A DNA stretch of 64,000 nt from Polytrichum commune (taxonomy: Eukaryota; Streptophyta; Polytrichopsida; Polytrichales; Polytrichaceae). The stretch spans positions 64,433,554 through 64,497,553 of the forward strand of contig OX485803.1 of NCBI GenBank assembly GCA_950295325.1. Reading direction: 5' to 3'. The notes below the pieces were generated by a model that saw nothing but the letters and a program-made list of their open reading frames with translations, ran no database searches and had not been told where the DNA came from. The translations under genes and the position numbers were made by a program. Shown here piece by piece: positions 36,192-49,424 of this stretch; positions within the stretch are counted from its first letter, which is position 1; every line of letters begins with the position of its first letter.

Positions 36192-36615
36192 AAGGTAGAA
36201 ATACCATAACCCGTGAAAATAAGGTGATTCGCATTGAAGATCTGGTCTGACAATCATGAGATAATTTCCCAAGATAGACGAGAAGGATTCATGAAGAATG
36301 CAAGTTGTTTCATATTTTTCTGCCCTACACAAAAAATGCTACAAGTTTTCAAAGTGGAAAGTTGTCCAACCCCCTGCTCGTTCACTACATTCTCCCTACA
36401 CCGAACACAGTAATCCGCACTTCCATACAGAACATCGCCTAAATCAATTACCTCATGAGTACATTAACATTGGACTCCCATCAGCTAACACTAAGTGTAC
36501 ATGCATTGAAGTTGCTGCCGAGCCATGATCCGTTTTAGAAATGACACTTCACCATTATGACGGCGGTCGAGTGCACGGCTAGAAGATGGTTAACAAGTTA
36601 TGGTATTTCTACCTT
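36192..36615 (+). mobile_element. TIR element family F, copy 1
   Basis: Perfect 19-bp TIRs AAGGTAGAAATACCATAAC at 36192-36210 and 36597-36615. The 424-bp element is non-coding. Copies lie at 46185-46632 (same strand) and 53087-53489 (inverted). No matching target duplication was seen at this copy. Confidence 0.8.
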
Positions 36616-36935
36616 GTTTCTTTTTCTTCTTCTTTTTTTCTTTCGCTTTCCGAGGACAGAATGGTCACGCCCGAGGACATCGTGTGTCTCTATCCCTCTT
36701 ACTTATTAAGGTCGCCATTCATGTGCTTGGCAGAGGAGTTGAAGCCCCAACTGCACAGCCTGGAGGATAGATATATAGGAGTCCGGCCACTCACTCATGG
36801 GATCAACAACCATGCACTAAACTTGACTCGAAAGGACCTTGCACGAATGAATAAATGTGTGTATATATGTATGTCTGTATATTGATTGATGAGCCATGAT
36901 CCATGCTACCTACTGCTGCTGCTGGGGTGTGTGCC
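36616..36935. other. Gene-free spacer with polypyrimidine run
   Basis: Begins with a TTTCTTTTTCTTCTTC tract. No gene seen. Confidence 0.4.
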
Positions 36936-36939
36936 ACTT

Positions 36940-37555
36940 TAGGGCCACTTCGCACACGAGGCTGAGGGCCCGTGACCATTGCACTTCGAGCGCGCTCATT
37001 GGTGGAAATGGCGGAGCCGGTCCGAGTATTCCGTCAAGGGACCAACGGAGTAAGGGTTTGCTTGCTTTTTCTTTTGTTTTACATCATGGATTATGAAGTT
37101 GTCCCTTGCTCGTTTAGAATATGTGATTGGTTGTTGAACTCGTCCTGGGAACACCGCGGTTGACATCAAGAAAGAAAGGAAAAAAATTGCAAGAGTGACC
37201 ATGGAATTTGAGGTTCTTAAAAGGTTCGTTTTCAAGCGTACATCATCCATTGGCATGGTCCAACGGGTTTTGTGATGAGAGAGGCAAAGAAGTTCTGTTG
37301 CTGCAAATGTGAGGGGACCATGGCGGAGAGAAGCCTATTCTTTTTCTTTTAAATCGTTTTTTTCTCCTTGGTTTGGTCAAATGGCAACCATGGGTACAAG
37401 GAAGGAAGGGGAGAAGAAGGGGAGAAGGTGGAGCATGAAGAGAAATCCCAAAACTGCCCTTTTTGGACATATATATAAAAATTTAAAAAAATCAGCACAT
37501 TCATTTTTTTTGGCGCATGATCACTTCTCTTGGTCCACAGTCAACTTCAAATAGA
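36940..37555. mobile_element. PIF/Harbinger-like element, diverged
   Basis: The left end GGGCCACTTCGCACACGAGG leads into GGGCCCGTGACCAT. The right end resembles the inverted form (GATCACTTCTCTTGGTCCAC). The interior shares ATGGTCCAACGGGTTTT with the better-preserved element at 49633-50133. Borders approximate. Confidence 0.5.
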
Positions 37556-37611
37556 CCGTACATGAGTATATTGATGAGTCGTGATCTATGGTATGATCTA
37601 GACATACTACG

Positions 37612-38002
37612 GGGGTGCATGTCATTGTATAAAGGTATGGGGGTGTTATTTAGTTCAATCTCATGTTCTCCAACTTCTACTGACGAGAATTACGCGATGA
37701 AATTTGCGTAGCGTTAGCAAATCTACAATGAACCCTCAGCAATCGGATTGAAAATCGAACCTCTCTTGATTTAGTTATGGTTATTAGAAATGCATGCTTG
37801 TTGGTTCCTTAATCGAATACACATGTCCTCCCAACTATGTTCACTCACTACAGAGTGTGGAGTAATTAATAAGATTTGAAGACATAGTCTAATTCCAATT
37901 AAACAAGTGTCTTTACGATGTTTGTTCTTTGATCCTCACCTAACCACACACCAATCACATATAGGTATCCAATCAAGAAGAATAATCAATCAACACCCAT
38001 GA
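37612..38002 (+). repeat. Dispersed repeat C, copy 2
   Basis: Counterpart of 29937-30309 with the same block order. Confidence 0.7.
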
Positions 38003-38344
38003 AACCATTACGGGCTGCATGTCAATACATCAGAAAAATTGACTCGTAGCTCTTTTTTAATCGCACACTCCACATCTTTAAGTCAATTTAAGAGTGCAAC
38101 TAAAAAAAATCAAACTCAATTCCGGCTTGGACACAAATGACTCTATAGAACACACACCTCCAACTCCACAAACGATTTTGACTATTAGATCGGATCGGGA
38201 AATGTATCATGTCTTCGACCCCTTAGAACCCCCAATCAACACATGTTGAGTGATATTTGTGCAAGATTCAATCTCAAATTTCCCAAAGAAAATCAAGTTG
38301 CTCCAATAGTTGTAGAAACCAATTAACATCTGAACGAAGTGGCA

Positions 38345-38712
38345 AGGCACCACGGGCCTTGCCTTGGTGGTTAGGGCTCATGGCCCCCAATGAGGAGGTT
38401 GTGGGTTCTATTCCCCATGCCGGCGTGGTGCTCACCACCTTAGTCCACCCAATTATGGTGGGGGGTCCTTGGACCTTGTTGTATGGGTACCTCAAAGCCC
38501 TTTGGGGGGATTCCATGTCCGGTATCTTCAAGGCACTAGTGGCTAGCTAGGAACTAGTATAATGTGTCATTATAGTGTTCATCCTCGAAAGGGGAGAGTA
38601 GTATTGCCCCAATCTCCCCTTGTCCGGTGAGCATCAGGTCATTGACATTACGAACGGACACTTTATTCACGCCGGCCCCTTGCTAAAAAGGGACCAGAGT
38701 TTCTATCTATCT
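38345..38712 (+). mobile_element. tRNA-derived SINE, 368 bp, with 17-bp target duplication
   Basis: The flanking 17-bp direct repeats ATCTGAACRAAGTGGCA lie at 38328-38344 and 38713-38729 with one mismatch. The head holds polymerase III-like promoter boxes: an A-box-like TTGGTGGTTAGGG at about 38364 and a B-box GGTTCTATTCC at 38404-38414 (consensus GGTTCGANTCC). It ends in a (TCTA)n tail. Non-coding, presumably moved by a LINE reverse transcriptase. Confidence 0.85.
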
Positions 38713-38729
38713 ATCTGAACAAAGTGGCA

Positions 38730-39092
38730 TAAATCGGGTGTCAATGTGTCATCTAGATAAAACATTGGAGGCTGGAGCTGACATGGACAAGGGTTACGAA
38801 AAAATCGATGTACTTCAAAGAGGAGGCCTAAGCAAAACAAAGTGCTATCAGGTGTGCGGACACTCATAGGCCGGTCCTTGTAGAGAAGAAAAGAAAAGTA
38901 GCATTAACTTTTGTGTTAACTAATGTTGATGTGAACATGAGTCCGTTCTCCTTATCCTAATCATGTTTAACTAACAAAGCTCCAAGATAAGCTTAACCAC
39001 ATATGACTTTATCATAGTTCAAAGCCGTAGTGTGTCAATATCGTAGGATCTCAAGTATAACCGACACATACTTGTGCCTTGCTTCTTACTTA
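38730..39092. other. Gene-free stretch
   Basis: Nothing recognised between the SINE and the next TIR element. Confidence 0.35.
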
Positions 39093-39572
39093 GGCCGCTT
39101 TACACTAGAGCTTGAGGGTCCTTGACCCATGATATACAAATTATGTGATTGTTCGAGAAGTTAGAGACACGGTTAGAGATGGTCCTTGAAAGCCTAAGTG
39201 ATCAAAGAAATTTGAATGGAAGGAGAATCTACACAACGTCCTTCATGGTAGCAAGTGGATAATGTTTAATGGTCTACGGGACATTGCGTTAGGTTTATTT
39301 AAAAGAGGTGGGTCTCATGCAAAATTAGGGACCGTGACAATCACTTAAATTATCATTAGCTCTTAGAAACGGTATATTGTCATGATAGGGACCTGAACTC
39401 AAGCATATATTGCGGTCCCTCGATGTGGTCCACGCTCACTTTACACTAAGCTTAAGGACCATGCGTTTATTGCAAAACTTGATTTCTATTTCTCACGGTA
39501 CAACCTTTGGATGGTTCTCAAGGGCCTTGAGATTTTCATGACCGCGGCTCTTGGTTTGTGTGTGATACGGCC
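39093..39572. mobile_element. PIF/Harbinger-like MITE, about 480 bp
   Basis: Left end GGCCGCTTTACACTAGAG. The inverted right end is GGCCGTATCACACACAAACC followed by AAGAGCCGCGGTCATGAAAA, matching the subterminal block of the 49633 element. TTA occurs next to both ends, offset by one base on the right. A second, internal end-like block (CACTTTACACTAAGCTTAAGG) near 39433 hints at nesting. Confidence 0.55.
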
Positions 39573-39615
39573 ATTACATGTATGAAAGCTTGATTCATCA
39601 TTCTCTTTCAAAAAC

Positions 39616-39616
<1 letters not shown>

Positions 39617-39649
<33 letters not shown>

Positions 39650-39662
39650 TACACACATACAT
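39617..39662. repeat. TA / CA microsatellite
   Basis: (TA)n followed by an imperfect ACACACATAC run. Confidence 0.85.
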
Positions 39663-40077
39663 ATAGTGATCATTCGATTGCACCAATTACAATTGCAAAA
39701 CTTAATTGCTTTGATTTACTTGAGGAACAATATTTGATCAACATCAGGAAAATTCAGCTTGATTATGAATTGTTTCAACACTGGGCTCAATTACTGTGTT
39801 TGAGAACTTATATGATTCCAGTCACCTCCCTTAAATGCACCCAAGAGCTTGAAGTCCAATTTTGAAGCCCTCATCACATTTGGACGCTCCTAGAGTTGCT
39901 TGAAAGAGCTTTTAAGGTAGACATGCCTTATTTGGTCACTTTCCTTGATCGAACGCCTATAGTTAAGTGGTATGTTGATAGGTGTGGCATACCAAAAAAC
40001 GGATACCAAAATTATGATACCCTTTCTAAATTTAATGATCAGTGTAATTGGGAAGATCTAAACACTCTGCCTCTTTA

Positions 40078-41105
40078 CTACGACACTTGAAAATATGACA
40101 ACGTCGATGTAATGACACAAGTTTTGTAAATCAAACTTTGTAGTGAAAATCTACCTCTGTAATATGACTCTAACATTGTTAATACAACAATCTTGGACCC
40201 CTAAAATGTCATATTATAGAAATAATAGTTGCATACATGGCGAGTCTCACACAAGTATAAGTACATAATATTAAATTTATGTAAGTTTCACATCAGAAAT
40301 GTGGATTAAATTTTTTTATTTAAAATTACCTTAAAACATGGGAACTAAGGAAACTAGGTTCTCTATCTCAAAACCCAATCAACAGACTCGTTAGCTTCTA
40401 TCTCTTTTGCAACAATTTTTCACCTTAACCCTAAACTGAGGTCCACACTTTGTTTTTGAGCATTTTGAACTCAATATTCATTGTATTTCTTTTGATATGC
40501 ATGTTATTGGAAAGCTATGAAGATTTGGCTCTCGTCGTATCAAAATTGTAGCTTGGACAAGATGAGATGTTATTTAAACAATGTTTGATAATAAGACGTG
40601 AAGACATTATTGAAGGTGAATCTTGCATGTTAGAGATGGTTGATATGGCCTTGGGACAGAGAATGCAACCTTAATGCAAAGCCCTTGGACTCTTAGATGT
40701 TGATGAGAGACTCTCCGCCTACTATGAAATTGGCAGATGCTCAACATCATACTCAATCTCTTGGCTATAATTTTGATGAGCAACCCATTAATGTTTACCC
40801 ATGCATACCTAATGAAATTGTAGGCCATATCGGACAAGCTCAATAAGATATATCTTGCTAATTTGAAATGGCAACATCAACTAACTATTGATTTCTTCTT
40901 CAAGTCCACATAGATTCCATGAGAGATATTTGCATGCTTGTAAGGACATTGGAAAGAACATTCACTTTGGGTATGTGGCAAAATACCTAATGTGTGTTTT
41001 CATGAAGTACCTCGTTATTACGACAAAGCAATCCAACTAGTCATGTTATTGATTATCTGACACCTTGGTAATACAACGGTTTTCGTGTTCCCCAAACATG
41101 TCATA
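40078..41105. mobile_element. Pogo-type non-autonomous element family K, copy 1 (approximate)
   Basis: The right end, read inverted, is CCTTTAATATGACATGTTT followed by GTTGTATTACCAAGGTGTC, matching the left end at 48490. The left part has several TACCTCTGTAATATGAC-like blocks. Borders uncertain; no transposase seen. Confidence 0.4.
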
Positions 41106-41308
41106 TTAAAGGGGCAGGACAATATGATCGCTTAATGAACACGGAAATCTTCATTCTGATCAAATCCATAAAATACTCATACAAGCTCCCAAAATTATGA
41201 AAAAAGCGGCTACGGCCTTGATTTGGATTCGCTAACCACCTTGTGCTAATCATGTGTCTCGCATCCTAGGAGAAGTGGCCTAAGCAGAAAGAACATAACT
41301 GTTTTAAA

Positions 41309-41545
41309 GGGCCGGTTCACATGGAGTCCCAAATCCCAAGTCCCACTCATGTTAGCAAGTCCCAACATGGAGGCAAAGCAACCATTAAATATAGTTGATT
41401 ATCATTCAAATCATATATTGATTCTTTTATGCAAAAAAACATCGTTCGACTTGTGTCGACTCTGGTTTTTTGCTCGACCCAACTCTCAACACAAGTGGCA
41501 TGTCTCACCTCCAAAAGTATTGCATGGGGTCCCAAATCCTACTAC
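41309..41545. mobile_element. TIR element family E, copy 2 (partial)
   Basis: Starts GGGCCGGTTCACATGGAGTC with CAAGTCCCA blocks and shares TCGACCCAACTC-CAACACAAGT with copy 1. The right end is not found. Confidence 0.45.
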
Positions 41546-44500
41546 GTCCCTAAATCCATATTCATATATATATATATACATATATACATATGGATGAATC
41601 GAAGAGAAATTCTCCTGCATTCATCAGCTAAAGACACCAAAGGTTTGTTGTCTAGCTATATACTAGGGCTTCAAATTCCGAGAGAGGCACCATCCATCAT
41701 GAATAGGTTCAATTTTTTTGCAACTTTCCATAGCCAAACACGTTCGACAAAAGCAAGGCTAGGTACATGCCTGTGCCTTCTGCCGCCTCCAGCGGGTCAC
41801 AGGTATTAAAGCCCCCCTGCCACCTCTTCCCAATATGCAGTGAATCACAAGCTGACACCTGGCCGGCAATCGAGACTTTGACACGAGGTGGCACTTGAAC
41901 GGGCATCATGGGGGTCAGTGGAATGTTGGAGCTTCAAATCATTGTGAAGATTCCGGGTAGGGTAATATATATATATATATGCTAACTCCATGGCCTTTGC
42001 ATAATTAAGCTGTAATAATTAAGCAAGCTAATTAAGCTAAGCTAAGCTGCAACTGATATGTATGTACTCTACATGCAATTACGTTGACCTCGGGTTCCAC
42101 TTCACCCTTTGTCCATGCAAATTACCTTTGGTCGGCTTTGTATCTTGGGGCAGGGGGGTGACTGGCTGGAAAGTAGAAACCACGTGAGAACAACCATAGG
42201 GTGTTTTTTTATTCATTGGCAAGAGAAGTTATAGAAACTTTGGATCTACTATAGCCTGCTCGAATTGCGAAACATGTGATTGTATGTAATTTAGCATAAG
42301 GGGAAAACCCACACTTTAGGTTTGAGGTAGAAGGAAATTAATATGACAAAAATAATAGAGGGATTCTTTAAAAAAATGAAAATGAGTATATTCACATACA
42401 ATACATGCAAAATGAATGAAAATTGAACAATTGGGTTATGATGTGTACACTCTTCTTTCACCAATATATAGCAACGTGGATATACGCCATGCCATATTGG
42501 AGTCTTAAGTTTGCCTTCATATGGAGTGGGTAAATCAAAATTTCATAAGTAATTTAGCATCATTTGAAATAGTCTAGGTTTTCTTTTATAATTACCTATA
42601 GGGTGCTATATATTTGGTGAAGTTTTTTTTTTTCTACTTAAAGGGTTTCCTAAAATCCAAATGAGGTAAATCGCCCCCATAAAAATACCCTTTGTACGCA
42701 CGTGATTACATAACACAAGAGGGAGTGATCCCCCCCCCCCCCCCGAAATCGTATCACAAAAACTTATTATTATTTTTGTTCATCCACATAGTAAGAACCA
42801 ATAAAAGAAACATTCATGTGTTTTGCTAAAGTGGTAATAAGTATATATATAGTAGTGTGGACTATCAATACACTAGCACAGTTCAACTTAATTGCACATA
42901 TCAAGGTAGCATACTTAGGGTACCTCTTAACTATTATGTTGGATTTGAGTTTTATGTGCATGAAACCAGTTCATTGGGGTCTTTCTTCAGGCCCTAGCTG
43001 CCATTTGGTGGGTTTGGCACCTTTGGGGGAGGGGGGGGGGGGGGGGAGGGATTCTAGCGCAAACCTTGAAAAACACTCATCTACTTTAAAGTTAGTTTGA
43101 TTTTGATGGACGATAGAGGATGGCCTTGAACGGGTTAGCAAGTGGGTGGCTAGCAAAAGTCGGTAATCAATTGACCATGTCGTTGAATGACCTTTTAATA
43201 GATTGACCATGTTTACAAAGTGATCATTAGAGCCAGATGTCAGAAATCCGATAGAGAAACATATTGGTAGGTGGGATAGGGGCTTGCCACTTTTGGCAAG
43301 CAAACAACATGCCCCTACTGAAAATGTTATGCATTAATTTTGGTTCAATGGCTTTTGAATCCTCATCTACGGGTGGTCTTATAAAGAGCTTAAAAATGTT
43401 ATGTTTCTCTTGACAGTAATTCGAAATAAATCAAAGTTTCGTAATCCATCAAAAATCGATTATAGATTTGGATTAACATTCAAACCCATTATCTACTCTT
43501 AATGTGAATTGATCGTATAACATTGGAATCCTATGAATGGATTCAGCAACCAATGATGGCCTATTGTTGTGGGGTTAACTGATTACTTGCATGGACAAGG
43601 TTGTCCAACTTTGAATTCATTGGAGTGTGGAGTATGGATTACATATTACATAGTCTTGCCATACCATGAACTTTTATTATCATACCAACTTGGGGATGGG
43701 CACTCTAATGATGGGTCAAGTCATATTTCTTTAGTGGCAATACAATATGTCAATGTGATATGAAGTATGTGGATCTTTTTGTGCAGTTGAATATATGATG
43801 AGATTTGTGGGAGCCAAACTCTTGTCACAACAACAACAACCCTTCATAAAGTAGGCCATGCTAGATGTCTTGCTCTTTGAGGTTAATCCATGTCAACCTT
43901 GTTGAGGCAAAGAAGATGTAGTAGACACATCACCCCCCCCCCATGGGTAATTGGGAACCACTAGACAAATTTGGGATGTTTGGTTTGCTTTCATGATTGA
44001 ATTCTTTGGAAGAAAAAATAAAAAATAAAAAATCATATGTTACCATACAATATGATTCATTAACCTTATTATAAACTTATGTAAGATTGGTGGGGTGGCA
44101 ACTCAAAGATTGTCATAACATATGGGCTTGGCCATATACATTAATCTCAGTTGTATGTAATGGGCTTGTGCTATACACTAGGAAATCAATCTTAGGAGGT
44201 ACAAATTTTGGATGTGGCTTTCCTCTTGTTGAGAAGAGATTGTGAGGTGTGTAGCCTTAAAAGTTCACATTAGAGTTATCTTTAAAATATTGGGAGTAAC
44301 CACCATACATTCAAAGTTGAATCAAAATCAAAATAGAGTTACTCAAAATGTCTAAGAGGCAATGTCAAATATATATGTAGGTGTTGTTTGACACACAAGA
44401 TATAGTAGGTACAAACTTCTCAAGGTTGAGCAACTAGGTAGTGAAAGTTTTGGGGGACATGGTGATCCCCATGCTTTACTCTAAAGGGTGAGTATGCCTT

Positions 44501-45036
44501 TCCACCACCAACTTGTATGTAGGCCCATGCACACTAGGCTGCACAATGATATGACAACTAATTGTTATAAAAAATCGGTATATGGAATCTAATGTGCTTG
44601 TACTCAAAAGAACTTAACTTTTTAAATTTTCTTCTCAAGTTCTTCAAACTAATAGCTAAAACCAATTGCCAATCATACTAGGGTCATATGTTGACAACTA
44701 GTCAAGTTCTTCTAAACCCAAAAAATAAATTAAAATACATGATAAATTATTGGGATTTGACCCTGCATTGGCCTTTTACGGATTACTCTAATGTTCTTCA
44801 TACATTTTGATAGCAATTTGATTGTTTATTATTTTGACGTTCTTTCCAGTTCCCTCGCGAACTTGACATAGACTCTGGTAAACATACCCATTTATGATAA
44901 CCACCCCAATCTTAATACATAGAGTTCCCCTAAAGCCATGAAGTTCCCAACATGTAGCCATCATTCTCTAATTTGGAAGGTTGGAAATAAGCAATAACTA
45001 GGTGGGAGAGGCGTTACATCCATTGAGGAGTTCAAC
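41546..45036. other. Gene-free stretch with homopolymers and TA repeats
   Basis: No gene recognised. It contains (TA)n runs near 41563 and 41966, a C15 run at 42730-42744, a G16 run at 43031-43046 and a C9 run near 43932. Reading frames below 95 codons have no domains. Confidence 0.4.
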
Positions 45037-45193
45037 ATGATGGCAAAAGCAAGTTAAAAGGACACGGATTTGGGTTCCTTGTAAAGGGCATTGGCTGTAC
45101 TCAAGCTTTCATCTACCAATTGTTAGAAATAAGTTGACGTATACTATGAACATGGTTTGGGAGAGAATCTTGCCTTTCAAAACATGTTATAAT
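45037..45193 (+). repeat. Dispersed repeat J, copy 2
   Basis: Inverted match of 3438-3590 (GACACGGATTTGGGTTCC, GGGAGAGAATCTTGC). Confidence 0.6.
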
Positions 45194-46184
45194 TCCATTA
45201 CTTCCAAATAAAACATGATTATTGGCTCTGTCTGTAGGACGGAGACTATGCATCAACTTCTTCGTTTCAAGAGCAAATTTCTTAACCACTTTGTGTTCAC
45301 ACTTGGACGTTACTTGTTCTTGTTATTTTGGTCCACTTTATGTAATGTGGATGTTAACTATAGTTTATATATATATATATATACATATATATAAGTGCTC
45401 CCTAAAATGCATTGAAAGAAATCTAGTTAACTATAGTTAATTTGGTAGTTCTTGATTATTTATTTTTAAAAAATCAGGTGATATATGAGTAGCTTCAATC
45501 CTTGACCTGTATTTGAGAAGAAGGTGCACAAAATCCAAGAAAGGTTTGGTATAGTGAATAGCCATGGATTGGCATGAGCAAAGTGATCAACTACAATTGT
45601 AGTCTTTCATAGCAAAGGACAATGCCTCACGGTTTTACCGTTTTCTTGTTTATTTATTTATTATTGGGTTAAATGTCATAATATAAATTTCCAAGCCTGT
45701 AAAAAAAACACTTTACTATCGCACATGTATCATACCACACTTGTGCAAAATTGCTTAAGTTACCAGAAACGGGTCCGATGTTTCACCTTATATCTGCTCA
45801 ATAATTGATTCATTCTGCACACTGTCTGGAATAACTTATGGTTGAGATGTATTTAAAGACATGTTATATGCTCTGTCATAGTACTTGCTCAATCCATGAT
45901 GGGTAGCGTAGTCCTTTATAAAATAATGCACGACTATTTAACGTAGCTGCATTTCCACATCATAATATATCAGTGGTAAAGAAAGAAGTAAAGAGAGAAT
46001 ATCAATTTATTTCCCGATGTCAATATATATATATGAGCCTGTTGGCTCAACTTTGTTCAAGAGTCTTCTTGGTACAAGGACATGTTTATTGCCTATCTTG
46101 CGTTAGGTGGGCCTACATGAGTGGGATATATTGAATACTTGGTCATTTTGGGACAGAGGGGGGTTGTCACATACAAGAGTACAT
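45194..46184. other. Gene-free stretch
   Basis: (TA)n near 45367 and 46025. Nothing else recognised. Confidence 0.4.
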
Positions 46185-46632
46185 AAGGTAGCAATACCAT
46201 AAACCGTGAAAATAAGGTGATTTGCATTGAAGATATGGTCGTAAAATCATGAGATAATTTTCCAAGATGGAAGAGAAGGAGGATTCATGAAGAATGCAAG
46301 TTGTTTCATATTTTGATTTCCCTGTAAAAAAAGATCTACAAAATTTCAAAGTGGAAAGTTTGTCAAACCCCCTACTTGTTCACTAGATTCTCTTGAAACC
46401 GAACACGGTAATGCTCATTTCCACACAGGACATCACCTAAGCCGGTTATCTCATGAGTACATTAAATTGTGATTGATGGTAGTCAAACATGACTAAATTT
46501 GGCTAAACTGACCGTACACACATATCAAGCTGCCAACCTTGCAATCATCAGTTTCAAAAATGGCACTTCACTATTCTGACGGGAGTCTACTGCGTGGGTT
46601 GAGGGTAGTTCACGGTTTACGGTAATTCTACC
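46185..46632 (+). mobile_element. TIR element family F, copy 2
   Basis: The ends AGGTAGCAATACCATAAACC and, inverted, GGTAGAATTACCGTAAACC flank about 448 bp similar to copy 1. The inner part of the TIR continues into CGTGAA on both sides. Confidence 0.75.
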
Positions 46633-48489
46633 ATACCATCTCACCATCCAACATAAAAACCCGCCCCCTGCCCCCTTCCATAGGTTTGTGGCCGATTCGT
46701 CTTTAATGACTTTTGACTAGATTATTTTAGGGTCTTTGAGATTAATTCTAGTGTTAAACTAATCAAATATTACCTCTGGGTTGCATAATGCTTCATGACT
46801 TTTATGTTGGATTATTGAGAGGTATGCTCATATACAATGGTTCCCTCTCTTTCTCTCTCCATCACTCTGCAATCAACTTCATTTGTGACGTGGAAAATAT
46901 AATAAACTTTGGCATAATCATTGCATATGGTTCTAACCATGGTAAGTTCTGGGGACGGTTTGATGAGCAGTTGAATAGGAAGCCTGAAACCTATGATCAC
47001 TTGTTAAATGTCATGGTTTTATGATGTATTGTACTCTTCTACAACGTTCCTTATGAAAAACTACACCGTGAAGGTGAATTTGCTCAAGGGATCTTAGGTG
47101 AGGTAATCATGCCTTAAATGGTCAATTCTTTAAATTTGCTATGAATTTGTACTTAGAACCAAGAGCCTTGAGATTTTGTGGAATTGCAAATGTAGCTATG
47201 AAATTTATAAACGATCCCCATAATTTTTGAAGCTTTCTTTAGGTACTATGACATCCTCAAGCAAATGTGTTTACTGCATCGGGGTTAAACGAAAGCTATG
47301 TTTTTGCTATGTTATGTAGCATGCGCAGTGGTTTTGTTGCAACTCATGCTAGCGTGTCTTAGCTTATCTTCACCGTTTCACAATTCTAGCAAGTCTCACG
47401 AGCATTAGCTCTAGACATCCCACACACGCACATGATTAGCTCTCCATATTAGCTTCCAAGCTCATAGCTTGATTACCAAACCCTCCTACACATGTATTCA
47501 TGACTCTCCCCTTTGTAGGTGGCCAATGTTTAGGTGCAAACTTGCATTCATGTTCATCCAATCTTGAATTGATCATTGCGTTGCTGGAGCAACACTACAA
47601 TAGCATGAAGCATACCTTGCAACTTTGCCCCCACGTTGGGCCAACGCCCGTGGAGGCTATGTTGTTATGCAACGGGTAGGGTTGGTCGGCAAAGCCGCCT
47701 CCTGATATAACCCTCTAGGACTTTGGGCAGGGTCCCTACCCCACCGTCAAGTAACATTTTGTCTCTCTTCTAGGAGTTGGGGCCAGGTAGACGTTTTTCC
47801 TTAGTTGATGGGGTTGGAGCCCCTCAACAACTTCAAACCTCCATAACTTCGTCATTTGTTCTCCAACTCTATCAAGCGACAAGTCCGTCAACATATATTC
47901 TTTGCGTAGATGCCGATAGACTCCTCACTTGTCCCATTCGGACAAGTAGTGCAAGAGTTATGGTTGTCCTAACCTCAACAGGTTTGAGTGCCACTCCCAG
48001 ATCACTATTGTCTCACCACAACGCCCCCTTGAGTGTTGGGCGTTGTCCCTAGGCATCGCCCCACTCAAATTGCCATATCTCCTAGCTCACACTTCCAATT
48101 GGGGAGTTCTTGAGCATTCTAGAATCCAGACGCCATAAGCTACCGGATGCTCATGGCCTTACCTTTTTTTACTCCTAATCTTTGTGGGTGGGAGGCGTTC
48201 TCAATGCCCGGGGCCCCCACCCACACTAGGAACACTTGGGCCCTCTCACTTATGGCACCACAAGTTTTGGGTGTCACTCCGGGGTCCTCCTTGTGCCCAT
48301 GGTGTTGTGGGCACTCCTCATGGAGAGATGCATGACAAGCTTGCCTTGGTTGTAGCATGGATTTAGTTGCACATTACCGCCGCCTAGCTGACTACCTGGC
48401 CTCCCAAATTGATGCTTGTAGCTGAAATGGCCCAATTTTGGGCCATATGCGCAACCTTTCAATATAAGTTTCCATATCATTGTTGTTCT
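46633..48489. other. Gene-free stretch with a C-rich patch
   Basis: The DNA from about 47630 to 48400 is richer in C and G than its surroundings and holds frames of up to 91 codons on both strands. No domain was recognised; it could be a decayed retrotransposon fragment. Confidence 0.35.
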
Positions 48490-49240
48490 CCCTCTTAAGT
48501 ATGACACGTTTAGAAAAAACACAAAAAAATGTATTATCGAGGTGTCATCTTCTCTTTAATATGAGAAATGGCATAAAGTTGTTGTATTATTGAGGGAGTA
48601 CAAAAATATAAGTAATATGACCTTAAAAATATATACAACAAGTTTAAGCAACATAAATGGTATGAAAGAATAAGTTATATCTCCAAACAAATACAAATAT
48701 TCTCAAGAACTCTTGAAATAAAAGTCCAAAGATCTATGGTGTTGCCCACCTAAGTTAGCAACTGTCATCTTATCTAAATTCCCTACTAGCTTTTGAAAAC
48801 TAATAATTTCATTTACACCAAAATATAAAGAGTCCTCTAATATGAAACTAGACAACAATGATGCATGATGTTCAACATCAAGATACTAGTGATACTATAT
48901 CATCCATGTACAAGGCAACATACTAGGCAGGAGGCCACTCTTACCCTAACCATGTCCATTCTACACCAGTAACCTTACTTATCATTAAGTTCCCAATGAT
49001 AAGTAAAGTTCCCAAGTAGTTCCCAAGTGAAAATGGGTGCATTTTAGATGTACATAACATAGACGAAAAGAATTTCAGCATGAACTTACCTCTTTAATAT
49101 GACAAAACGGAGATTCAAAATATCGCAATATCGAGTGTCGTAGTCGTATGTCGTAGTCGTACATAAGCGGGAGTTTTGAACGAAAAAGTTTGGTGTCGCA
49201 AAAATGTGTTGTAATATCAAGGGTGTTGTATTAACAAGGG
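48490..49240. mobile_element. Pogo-type non-autonomous element family K, copy 2 (approximate)
   Basis: Left end CCTCTTAAGTATGACACG followed by GTATTATCGAGGTGTCAT. The right end region is ACCTCTTTAATATGACAAAA through GTTGTATTAACAAGGGG. The ends resemble the repeated CCTC-TAATA blocks at the ends of pogo/Tigger-like MITEs. Coding capacity absent. Confidence 0.45.
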
Positions 49241-49424
49241 GTTAGCTAGCTAGACTGTACATCCATGTACTAATTTCTGCCTTTGATTACACGATCCACT
49301 TCCTATATATATATATAGCCACCTTCCTAACTTCACCAAATTGTGAAATATCCGGTTAACACACAAGTTCCGTTGCATAACTTAACGTTAATCAGTGTAC
49401 TGATCTACGTAGAAAGCAGTGATG

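Noticed and set aside
47777-48358. C/G-rich patch with frames on both strands, considered as a gene
   Set aside because: Neither translation resembles a protein family and no exon structure was found.
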